Assembly: GCA_030538085.1 (NCBI GenBank)
Contig: JAUNUR010000017.1
Coordinates: 1-51,536, forward strand
DNA length: 51,536 bases
Direction: 5' to 3'
Origin: Pseudomonadota bacterium
Lineage (GTDB): Bacteria > Pseudomonadota > Gammaproteobacteria > Burkholderiales > Burkholderiaceae_C
Every line of letters begins with the position of its first letter. Positions within the stretch are counted from its first letter, which is position 1. Below the pieces are notes generated by a model. That model saw only the letters and a list, made by a program, of their open reading frames with translations. It was not told the DNA's origin and did not search any database. Shown piece after piece: positions 18,886 through 28,700 of the stretch. The position numbers and the translations under genes are program-made.

Positions 18886-19983
18886 TCAGGGCTTGATCGC
18901 GATCTTCAGCACCCCGTCGCGCTGGTTGGCGAACAGGTCGTAGGCCTCGACGATGTCGTCCAGCTTGCGCTCGTGCGTCACCAGCGGCTTCAGGTCCACG
19001 CGGCCGGACTGGATCACGTTCATCAGACGGCGCAGGCGCTCCTTGCCGCCGGGGCACAGGGCGGTGTTGATCTTGTGGTCGCCCAGGCCAGCGCCGAAGG
19101 GGCCCAGCGGAATCTTCAGGTCGCTCGAATACACGCCCAGGCTCGACAGCGTGCCGCCCGGCTTGATGCAGCGCATGGCCTGCTCGAAGGTGCTTTGCAG
19201 GCCCAGCGCCTCGATGGCGCTGTCGGCGCCCTTGCCGCCGGTGAGCTTGAGCACCTCGTCCACCACGTCGACGTTCTTGAAGTTCAGCGTGACGTCGGCG
19301 CCCAGCTTCTTGCTGACGGCCAGGCGCTCGTCGTTGCCGTCCACGGCGATGATGGTGGTGGCGCCGCGCAGCTTGGCGCCGGCGGTGGCGCACAGGCCGA
19401 TGGGGCCTTGCGCGATCACGACCACGGTGTCGCCGATCTTGATGTTGGCGTTCTCGGCGCCGACGAAGCCGGTCGACATGATGTCGGGGCACATCAGCAC
19501 CTGCTCGTCCGTCAGGCCATCGGGCACGGGCGCCAGGTTGCCGGCGGCGTCGGGCACCAGCACGTACTCGGCCTGCGTGCCGTCGATCAAGTTGCCAAAG
19601 CGCCAGCCGGCCGTCAGCTTGTAGCCGTGGCAGCCGCAGCGGCCGCTGGCCACCAGGTAGCTGCCGTCCTGCGACGGCGCGCCATCCTGCGCGGCGTAGC
19701 TGTTGAAGTCGGGGCAGATGGCGCCGGCGATCACGCGCTGGCCTTCCTGATAGCCCTTCACCGCACTGCCCAGCTTGACGATGATGCCCACGGGCTCGTG
19801 GCCCACGGTCAGGCCCTTCTCCACCGGGTACTCGCCCTTCAGGATGTGCACGTCGGTGCCGCAGATGGTGGTGGTGGTGATCTTGATCAGTGCGTCGTTG
19901 GGGCCAACGTCGGGGATCGGCTTGTCGGCGATCTCGATGCGACCAGGTTCGACAAAGATGGCGGCTTTCATCATCTGGGCCAT
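18886..19983 (-). CDS. Zinc-dependent alcohol dehydrogenase
   Basis: A 365-residue medium-chain dehydrogenase. The catalytic zinc site is Cys41 and Asp44 (TICGTDVHILKG) with His62-Glu63 (GHEPVG). The Rossmann motif lies in VVVIAQGPIGLCATAGAKLR. The four-cysteine structural zinc site of classical alcohol dehydrogenases is missing. In its place is a loop (AGAICPDFNSYAAQDGAPSQ), as in the isopropanol dehydrogenases of Clostridium and Thermoanaerobacter, so a secondary alcohol substrate is plausible. The start at 19983 has a strong CAGGAG ribosome site. It is divergent from the aldehyde dehydrogenase gene, 169 bp apart, so the two may work in sequence. Confidence 0.92.
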   Translation of the reverse strand: MAQMMKAAIFVEPGRIEIADKPIPDVGPNDALIKITTTTICGTDVHILKGEYPVEKGLTVGHEPVGIIVKLGSAVKGYQEGQRVIAGAICPDFNSYAAQDGAPSQDGSYLVASGRCGCHGYKLTAGWRFGNLIDGTQAEYVLVPDAAGNLAPVPDGLTDEQVLMCPDIMSTGFVGAENANIKIGDTVVVIAQGPIGLCATAGAKLRGATTIIAVDGNDERLAVSKKLGADVTLNFKNVDVVDEVLKLTGGKGADSAIEALGLQSTFEQAMRCIKPGGTLSSLGVYSSDLKIPLGPFGAGLGDHKINTALCPGGKERLRRLMNVIQSGRVDLKPLVTHERKLDDIVEAYDLFANQRDGVLKIAIKP

Positions 19984-20152
19984 GGGGTTGCTCCTGAGGT
20001 TGTTGTGGCAAAAAACACGTTCTATCACGCCGGCATGACGCGGCGATTGACTGCTGACAAATCGGGAGACTGCAAGCGCGGCGCGATGCCGCTAGCATGA
20101 ACGATTACACGCTTTCGTCAACCAAGTTTTTCAATTTCTCAAGGATCGTCCG

Positions 20153-21601
20153 ATGACCGCCGCCCTCGACTACCCCCACACCCAGCTTCTCATTGACGGC
20201 CAGTGGTGCGACGCCGCCGACGGCAAGACCATGGCCGTGTTCAACCCCGCCACCGGCGCCGAGATTGGCCGCCTGGCGCACGCCGGCACCGCCGATCTGG
20301 ACCGCGCGCTGGCCGCTGCGCAGAAGGGCTTCGAGGCCTGGCGCAAGGTGCCTGCGCACGAACGTGCCGCGCTGATGCGCAAGGCCGCTCAACTGTTCCG
20401 CGAGCGCGCCGACACCACCGCCCGCCACCTGACCATGGAGCAAGGCAAGCCTTTGCCGGAGGCCAAGGGCGAGGTGCTGGCCGCCGCCGACGTGATCGAC
20501 TGGATGGCCGACGAGGGCCGGCGCGTGTATGGCCGCATCGTGCCGCCGCGCGATCTGCGCGGCACGGCGCACGTCACCCGGCACCCTGTCGGCCCCGTGG
20601 CGGCGTTCACGCCGTGGAACTTCCCGGTCAACCAGGTGGTGCGCAAGCTGTCGGCGGCGCTGGCCACGGGCAACTCCATCATCGTCAAGGCGCCGGAAGA
20701 AACCCCCGCCTCGCCCGCCGCGCTGATCCGCGCCTTTGTTGACGCCGGCGTGCCGGCGGGCGTGGTGCAGCTGGTGTACGGCGTGCCGTCGCAGATCTCC
20801 GAATACCTGATCCCGCACCCCATCATCCGCAAGATCACCTTCACGGGCTCCACGCCCGTGGGCAAGCAGTTGGCCGCGCTGGCTGGCCAGCACATGAAGC
20901 GCGCCACCATGGAGCTGGGCGGCCACGCGCCGGTTATCGTGTGCGAAGACGCCGACATCGACCTCGCCATCAAGACCGCTGGCGGCGCCAAGTTCCGCAA
21001 CGCGGGGCAGGTGTGCATCTCGCCCACGCGCTTTCTGGTCGCCAAGCCCATCGTCGAGGAATTCACGCAGAAGTTCGTCGCGCAAGCGCAGCGGTTCGCC
21101 CCCGCCGACGGCCTGAGCGAGGGCGCGCGCATGGGCCCGCTGGCCAACGAACGCCGCATCAGCGCCATGCAGTCGCTGACCGACGACGCCGTCAAGCGCG
21201 GCGGCACCGTGGCCACGGGCGGCGCGCGCGTGGGCAGCAGCGGCAACTTCTGGGCGCCCACCATCCTGGCCAACGTCCCGCTGGAAGCGGACATCTTCAA
21301 CCAGGAGCCCTTCGGCCCGATGGCCGTGGTGCACGGCTTCGACACGCTGGACCATGCCCTGACCGAGGCCAACCGCCTGCCTTTTGGCTTGGCCGGCTAT
21401 GCCTACACGCAGTCACTCAAGAACGCGCACCAGATCGCCGAGCGGCTGGAGGTGGGCCTGCTGTGGATCAACCAGCCCGCCGCCGCCTGGCCCGAGCTGC
21501 CCTTTGGCGGTGTCAAGGATTCGGGCTATGGCTCGGAAGGTGGGCCAGAGGCGCTGGAGGCTTACCTGACAACCAAGTCGGTATCGACGTTCTGCGGTTG
21601 A
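20153..21601 (+). CDS. NAD(P)-dependent aldehyde dehydrogenase, succinate-semialdehyde type
   Basis: A 482-residue aldehyde dehydrogenase with the usual architecture. The cofactor-binding segment is [20 protein letters not shown] and the glycine motif is FTGSTPVG. The general base is Glu254 (MELGGHAP) and the catalytic cysteine is Cys288 (GQVCISPTR). The N-terminus ([20 protein letters not shown]) and length fit the succinate-semialdehyde dehydrogenase group, but substrate choice cannot be read from the sequence. It is divergent from the zinc alcohol dehydrogenase. The next gene rightward is 518 bp away. Confidence 0.94.
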   Translation: MTAALDYPHTQLLIDGQWCDAADGKTMAVFNPATGAEIGRLAHAGTADLDRALAAAQKGFEAWRKVPAHERAALMRKAAQLFRERADTTARHLTMEQGKPLPEAKGEVLAAADVIDWMADEGRRVYGRIVPPRDLRGTAHVTRHPVGPVAAFTPWNFPVNQVVRKLSAALATGNSIIVKAPEETPASPAALIRAFVDAGVPAGVVQLVYGVPSQISEYLIPHPIIRKITFTGSTPVGKQLAALAGQHMKRATMELGGHAPVIVCEDADIDLAIKTAGGAKFRNAGQVCISPTRFLVAKPIVEEFTQKFVAQAQRFAPADGLSEGARMGPLANERRISAMQSLTDDAVKRGGTVATGGARVGSSGNFWAPTILANVPLEADIFNQEPFGPMAVVHGFDTLDHALTEANRLPFGLAGYAYTQSLKNAHQIAERLEVGLLWINQPAAAWPELPFGGVKDSGYGSEGGPEALEAYLTTKSVSTFCG

Positions 21602-21622
21602 AATAAAAGCTTAATCAAAAAA

Positions 21623-21638
21623 CGTGAACTAAATCACG
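21623..21638. promoter_or_regulatory. CRP/FNR-like palindrome
   Basis: CGTGA-ACTAAA-TCACG is a perfect 5-6-5 palindrome with the GTGA-N6-TCAC outline of CRP-family sites. It lies 22 bp after the aldehyde dehydrogenase stop codon and about 420 bp before the adhesin promoter, too far for classical activation, so it could be chance. Confidence 0.3.
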
Positions 21639-22043
21639 CTTTAAGCCGCCGCGCATTAACCTTGCTTGATGATCAAGGGGGTTCAGACACTTTTGAGCCG
21701 CCTCTGATTGATTCGTTTTCAAGCTGTCTTCAGAACCATTGTGGAAATGCCCAGCGGCGGCAGGTATCCAATTCATTGGCGATCTACTCGCGCAGCATGG
21801 ATGCTCTCTGTCGAAATCGCAGAGCAACTCATGCCGGGGCAAGCCCGCGATGAAACTGGATCAGGTTGCGAGCCATGAGGAGCGTCAACTGAGTATCACT
21901 TTTTGATAATCAAGCAACTTTGAAAAGCGTGAAATATTTCCCTGGTACGGCTCGATTTCGCGTAAGCGCACCTGCGCATGCAAGGTAACCTGTCAACGAA
22001 TGCTTTCGCTGCACTTCATGGCATATGGCTGCAGCACTACTAT

Positions 22044-22072
22044 TTGACACACTTGAGTTCAAACGTTACAGT
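22044..22072 (+). promoter_or_regulatory. Sigma70-like promoter of the adhesin operon
   Basis: A perfect TTGACA at 22044-22049 is followed after 17 bp by TACAGT at 22067-22072 (four of six consensus positions). A transcript starting near 22079 would have a leader of about 40 nt before the GTG start at 22120. Confidence 0.6.
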
Positions 22073-22119
22073 TTTCCTTGGTATTGCGTTGGTTACTTAT
22101 AAGATTACAGGGAGTGCTC

Positions 22120-22629
22120 GTGTCTTTTTCTCGTTCACTTTTTTCTGTGCGGCGCGGCCTTTTTGCCCTGGCTCTGCTGCTTGTTGCAGTGGGCGCCGCA
22201 CGGGCGCAGCAGAGCGCCCACTTTTATGCTCAAAAAAGCGCCACCCTGACGCAGGCGTTGCCCGACGGCAAGGCCGCGCTGAACGTGCTGCGCGAGCCAG
22301 GCATACTGGACGCCGACAGTGTCAACGTGTTGGTCGACGGGCACTTTTTCACCGCGTTGCCCGAGGGCATGTACGACCAGGTCCCGCTGTGCGCGGGCCA
22401 GCGCCGTATCACGCTCTACAGCACCCGCGCTGCCGCGAAAAGCGCCGTTACCACGCTCACCCTGCCGTTCGAATCGGGGCAAACCGTCTACTTGCGCGTT
22501 GCGCTGGACGGCCAGCAGCGCCTGACCTTGCTGCCTGCCGCCGCCCGCGTGCAGCCTGACCAGGCCTTGCAGGGCTACACCTTGCCGCGTTTGCCTGCCG
22601 CCTGTCCAGCCAGCGCCAGCCAGCAGTAG
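22120..22629 (+). CDS. Small secreted protein upstream of the giant adhesin
   Basis: A 169-residue exported protein. The GTG at 22120 has a GGGAG ribosome site six bases upstream and gives a good signal peptide with cleavage after AARA at residue 29. The mature part has a short-strand pattern (ADSVNVLVDGHFFTALPEGM, then QRRITLYSTRAA and GQTVYLRVAL) suggesting a small beta-sandwich of the PEGA/DUF2846 kind. Two cysteines (in PLCAGQ and AACPAS) could form a disulfide. From memory, similar segments form the N-terminal half of OmpA-domain proteins encoded next to BapA-type adhesins; here no OmpA domain follows. It lies 106 bp before the adhesin on the same strand, so they are probably one operon. 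Function unknown. Confidence 0.75.
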   Translation: MSFSRSLFSVRRGLFALALLLVAVGAARAQQSAHFYAQKSATLTQALPDGKAALNVLREPGILDADSVNVLVDGHFFTALPEGMYDQVPLCAGQRRITLYSTRAAAKSAVTTLTLPFESGQTVYLRVALDGQQRLTLLPAAARVQPDQALQGYTLPRLPAACPASASQQ

Positions 22630-22735
22630 TTTTCTGCCCGCAAGGTCCATGCTTGGCGTGCCTTGTTTCTCCCGTCACCCCCCTTCCCTCTCTTGACCGC
22701 CTTCTGGGCGCAGTGATTTCTATTTGGAGTCCACC

Positions 22736-25700
22736 GTGAGCAAAACCATTCTTCTGAAAATTCACGACGCGCAAGCCACCCAGGCCACCCATGTCATTCA
22801 AGCCGGAAGCAAGCATCCGCTGGTGCTCAAAACCCAGGGCAAAACCAACTACCAACTCATCGAGGAAGAAAGCGGCCTGGCCCCCGACCGCGTCGTGACC
22901 CAGCGTGTGGGTGACGATCTGCACGTCAGCTTCGAGGGCTCGACCGAGCCCGACCTCATCCTGCAAGACTATTACCCCAACCCCGAATCGCCCCTCATCG
23001 GACAGGACCTCAGCGGAATCTACTATCACTATGTCGCTGAAACGGGCGCGCACAACCTCATGCTTCCCACGCTGAGCGACGGGGCGGTCTCGGGCCTGGT
23101 CCTGGGCGCCACGCAAATAGCGCCCGCGCTGACCGCGCCGCTGTACGGCGCCGCCGCCCTGGGCGCGGCGGCTGCTTTTCCGGCCTTGGGCGCCCTGGCC
23201 CTTGGCGCAGCGGGCCTGATCGCAGCCACCCACGGCGGCGACAGCAAAAGCAATGGCGCCACGCCAGCCGACACCACCGCCCCGGCCAAACCCGGCCTGG
23301 CCATCAGCGCCGATGGCACCACCGCCTCCGGCAGCGCCGAGCCGGGCAGCACCGTCATCATCAAGGATGCTGCGGGCAAGCAAATCGGCAGCGTCACCGC
23401 CGGCGCCGATGGCAAATACAGCGTCGCCCTGGAGCCCGCGCTGACCAACGGCGAGACCATCACCGCCACCGCCAAAGACGCCGCAGGCAACGAAAGCGCC
23501 CCGGCCAACGCCACCGCACCCGACACCACCGCGCCCGCTGCGCCCACCGATACGGCCGTCAGCGCCGACGGCAGAACCGTCACCGGTAAAGCCGAACCCG
23601 GCAGCACCGTCACCATCAAGGATCAGGACGGCAACCCCATCGGTACCGCCACGGCCGACGAAAACGGCAACTACACCGCCACCCTCAACCCCGCGCTGAC
23701 CAACGGCGAAAAACTCAGCGCCACCGCCACCGACGCCGCGGGCAACACCAGCGACCCGACTAGCGCCACCGCGCCCGATACCACCGCCCCGGCCACACCC
23801 ACAGACACGGCCGTCAGCCCGGACGGCAAAACCGTTACCGGCAAGGCCGAGCCCGGCAGTACCGTCACCATCAAGGATCAGGACGGCAACCCCATCGGTA
23901 CCGCCACGGCAGGCGCCGACGGCAGCTACAGCGTCACCCTCAGCCCCGCGCTGACCAACGGCGAAAAGCTCACCGCCACCGCCACCGACGCTGCGGGCAA
24001 CACCAGCATCCCGGCCAGCGCCACCGCGCCCGACACCACCGCCCCGGCCAAACCCGGCCTGGCCATCAGCGCCGATGGCGCCACCGCCTCTGGCAGCGCC
24101 GAGCCCGGCAGTGCGGTCACCATCAAAGACGCGGCAGGCAACACCGTGGGCACCGCCACAGCCGATACCGATGGCAAATACAGCGCCACCCTCAGCCCCG
24201 CGCTGACCAACGGCGAAACCCTCACCGCCACCGCCAAAGACGCTGCAGGCAACGAAAGCGCCCCGGCCACAGCCACGGCCCCAGACCTCACTGTGCCCGC
24301 TGCGCCCACCGACACGCTCGTCAGCGCCGACGGCAGCGCCGTCACCGGCAAGGCCGAGCCCGGTAGCACCGTCACCATCAAAGATGCGGCAGGCAACGTA
24401 CTGGGCACCGCCAAAGCCGATGCCGACGGCAACTACACCGTGCCGCTGAGCACACCGCAAACCAACGGCCAACAACTCACCGCCACCGCGCAAGACGCCG
24501 CAGGCAACACCAGCGCCCCGGCCACCGCCACCGCGCCCGACACCACCGCCCCCGCCAAACCCGGCCTGGCCGTCAGCGGCGATGGTTCGGCCATCACCGG
24601 CACGGCAGAGCCGGGCAGCACCGTCACCGTCAAAGACAAAGACGGCAACGTTGTCGGCACCGCCACGGCTGGCACAGATGGCACATACACCATCACCCCC
24701 GCCACGCCGCTGACCAACGGCGAAGAACTCACCGCCACCGCCAAAGACGCCGCAGGCAACGAAAGCGCCCCGGCCACCGCCACCGCGCCCGACACCACCG
24801 CGCCCGCTGCGCCCACCGATACGGCCGTCAGCGCCGACGGCAGAACCGTCACCGGCAAAGCCGAGCCGGGAGCGACGGTCACCGTCAAAGATGAAAAAGG
24901 CAACGTCATCGGCACCGCCACAGCCGACGAAAACGGCCAGTACAGCGTGCCGCTGACCAACCCGCAAACCAACGGCCAGACCGTGACCGCCACCGCGCAA
25001 GACGCCGCGGGTAACACCAGCCCTGAAGCCAGCGCCACCGCACCCGACACCACCGCGCCCGATAAGCCCACAGCCACGGTGGCCGCAGACGGCACCAGCG
25101 TCACCGGCAAGGCCGAGCCGGGCAGCACCGTCACCATCAAAGATGCGGCAGGCAAAGAAATCGGCACGGCCACAGCCGATGAAAACGGCAACTACACCGC
25201 CACCCTCAGCCCCGCGCTGACCAACGGCGAAAAACTCAGCGCCACCGCCACCGACGCCGCAGGCAACCCAAGCCAGCCAACACCCGCGACGGCACCCGAC
25301 ACCACCGCGCCCGCTGCGCCCGACGCCCGCATCAGCCAAAACGGTGCCACTGTCAGCGGCACCACCGAGCCGGGAGCGACAGTCGCCGTCAAAGATGAAA
25401 AAGGCAACGTCATCGGCACGGCCACGGCCGACGAAAAAGGCCAGTACAGCGTGCCGCTGACCAACCCACAAACCAACGGCCAGTCCGTCACCGTAACGGC
25501 GGCAGACAAGGTGGGCAACACCAGCCCCGCCACCACGCTGACGGCACCCGACACCACTGCGCCCGACATGCCCATTGCCAGCGTGGGCGCTGACGACAAA
25601 ACCGTCACCGGCACCGCCGAGCCGGGCAGCAAAGTAACGGTGGCCGACAAAAACGGCCAGACCCACACCACCACGGCAGGTGCTGATGGCGCCTTCACGC

Positions 25701-28700
25701 TCGAGTTGCCCACGCCGCAAACCACGGGCGAAACCCTCAAGGTCACCGCTACCGATGCCGCAGGCAACGAAAGCCTGCCCTCTGAACTGGCCACGCGCGA
25801 CACCACGCCACCCGCCACGCCCACCGGCACCATCAACACCGAGGGCAGCGCCGTCACCGGCACCGCCGAGCCGGGCAGCCTGGTCACCATCAAAGACGCC
25901 ACCGGCAACGTGCTGGGCACCGCCACCGCCGACGCTGACGGCAACTACACCGTGCAACTGAGCACGCCGCAAACCAACGGCCAGCAACTCGCCGCCATGG
26001 CCGAAGATGCCGCGGGCAACGAGAGTCCCAAGGCTGATATTTCCGCACCCGACACCACCGCCCCCGCGCAACCCAGCGCACAGGTTTCGGGCGACGGCAC
26101 CACCGTCACTGGCGCGGCCGAACCGGGCAGCACCGTCACCATCAAAGACGCAGCAGGCAACGTATTGGGTACGGCCACGGCTGACCCGGATGGCAAATAC
26201 ACCGTGCCGCTGAGCACGCCGCAAACCAACGGCCAACAACTCACAGCCACCGCGCAAGACGCCGCGGGCAACACCAGCGCCCCGGCCAACGCCACCGCGC
26301 CTGACACCACCGCTCCGGCCACGCCCACGGGTACCACCGTATCCGCAGATGGCACCAGCGTCACCGGCAAGGCCGAGCCGGGCAGCACCGTCACCATCAA
26401 AGATGCGGCAGGCAACGTACTGGGCACCGCCAAAGCCGATGCCGACGGCAACTACACCGTGCCGCTGAGCACACCGCAAACCAACGGCCAACAACTCACC
26501 GCCACCGCGCAAGACGCCGCAGGCAACACCAGCGCCCCGGCCACCGCCACCGCGCCCGACACCACCGCCCCCGCCAAACCCGGCCTGGCCGTCAGCGGCG
26601 ATGGTTCGGCCATCACCGGCACGGCAGAGCCGGGCAGCACCGTCACCGTCAAAGACAAAGACGGCAACGTTGTCGGCACCGCCACGGCTGGCACAGATGG
26701 CACATACACCATCACCCCCGCCACGCCGCTGACCAACGGCGAAGAACTCACCGCCACCGCCAAAGACGCCGCAGGCAACGAAAGCGCCCCGGCCACCGCC
26801 ACCGCGCCCGACACCACCGCGCCCGCTGCGCCCACCGATACGGCCGTCAGCGCCGACGGCAGAACCGTCACCGGTAAAGCCGAACCCGGCAGCACCGTCA
26901 CCATCAAGGATCAGGACGGCAACCCCATCGGTACCGCCACGGCCGACGAAAACGGCAACTACAGCGTGCCGCTGAGCAACCCGCAAACCAACGGGCAGAC
27001 CGTGACCGCCACCGCGCAAGACGCCGCAGGCAACACCAGCCCTGAGGCAAGCGCCACCGCCCCCGACACCACCGCGCCCGATAAGCCCACAGCCACGGTG
27101 GCCGCAGACGGCACCACGGTTACCGGCGAAGCCGAGCCGGGCAGCACCGTCATCATCAAAGATGCGGCAGGCAAAGAAATTGGCACGGCCACAGCCGATG
27201 AAAACGGCAACTACACCGCCACCCTCAACCCCGCGTTGACCAACGGCGAAAAACTCAGCGCCACCGCCACCGACGCCGCAGGCAACCCAAGCCAGCCAAC
27301 ACCCGCAACGGCACCCGACACCACCGCGCCCGCTGCGCCTGCTGCCTTCATCAACGAAGACGGCACCAGCGTGACCGGCACAGCCGAGCCGGGCAGCACC
27401 GTCACCGTCAAAGACAAAGATGGCAAGGTCATCGGCACCGCCACCGCTGACGAAAACGGCACCTACTCTGCCAAGCTCAGCGCCCCGCAAACCGACGGCA
27501 GCAAGCTGGCCGTGACGGCAGCTGATGCCACCGGCAACACCAGCGACCCAGCCAGTGTGCAGGCGCCCGATACCACGCCGCCCGCCAATCCCACCGAGGC
27601 GCCAGCCGTACTCGACAACGTGGGCATCGGCGGCGTGATGTTGCCTGCTGGCAGCGAAGAAACGCTGGCCAACAACAGCGCCACCAACGACAACACCCCC
27701 ACCGTGGTGGTCCCCAAGGCGCTGGCCGATGCCGCTGCAGCCGAAGGCAACACCCTGCAACTGGTGGTTGATGGCAAACCCGTGCCCGCCGTGCTGGGTA
27801 CCGACGCCGCAGGCAACACCACCCTCACGCCCGCCACCCCGCTGGACGATGGCCCACACACCATCAGCTACCTGCTACAAGACGCCGCCGGCAACCAAAG
27901 CCAGCCCGCACCTGCCACCAGCATCACGGTCAACACCCAGCCACCCGCCACCACCCGGCCCGGCAGCTATGCCGACGACGTGGGCGCGGTGCAAAGCCCC
28001 GCCAGCACCGCCGACACCACCGACGACACCACCCCCGGCCTGAACGTGGGCAAACTGCCCGCGGGCACCACGCCCACGCTGTACGTCGACGGCAAGCCAG
28101 TTGCGGCCACCGCCAGCCTTGATGCCAACGGCAACACCACCCTCACGCCCGTCACCCCGCTGGGCGAAGGCACGCACAACCTGGCCTACGCTCTGACCGA
28201 CGCCGTGGGCAACGTCAGCGTCCCCAGCCCCGCACTCACCCTCACCGTCGACACCCAGTCGCCCGCCACTCCGGCCAGCGCGCCCAGCGGCTACGTCGAT
28301 GACGTGGCCCCCGTCATCAGCACGGTGGCCTCGCCCAGCGCCAGCGGCACCGACACCAACGACACCACCCCCGGCCTCATCATCGGCAGCCTGCCCACGG
28401 GCACTACGCCTGCGCTGTACGTCGATGGCGTCAAGGTCGAGGCCATCTACGACGCCGCCACCGGCACGCTGACCCCCGTCACCCCGCTGGCTGAAGGCGA
28501 GCACCAGCTCACCTACACCCTCACCGACGCCGCAGGTAACGAAAGCGGGCAAAGCCCCGCGCTCACCCTCACCGTCGACACCCAGCCGCCCGCCACTCCG
28601 GCTGCGCCCGGCAGCTATGCCGACAACGAGGGCGCGGTGCAAAGCCCCGCCAGCACCGCCGCCGCCACCGACGACACCACTCCTGGCCTGAACATCGGCA

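Larger units (their letters stand above)
21602..22119. other. AT-richer leader region upstream of the adhesin operon
   Basis: About 520 bp with clearly lower GC than the flanks and no supported gene. It contains a CRP/FNR-like palindrome near the left end, several short AT-rich inverted repeats such as CTTGA-TGA-TCAAG near 21664, and a sigma70-like promoter at the right end. It is probably the control region of the adhesin operon. A decayed insertion sequence in the left half cannot be excluded. Confidence 0.5.

Noticed and set aside
22724-22735. TTG start for the adhesin
   Set aside because: The TTG overlaps the GGAG that serves as ribosome site for the GTG at 22736, so the later start is better.
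23272-27580. Regular repeats that could suggest a CRISPR or minisatellite
   Set aside because: The period is about 250 bp, in frame and protein-coding; there are no unique spacers between short direct repeats.
22457-27859. 1800-codon open frame on the minus strand
   Set aside because: It lies antisense to the first Ig-like array of the adhesin. Its Gly/Ala/Val-rich repeats mirror the adhesin repeats, and its openness follows from biased codons in a repeated gene. No start signal and no domain.
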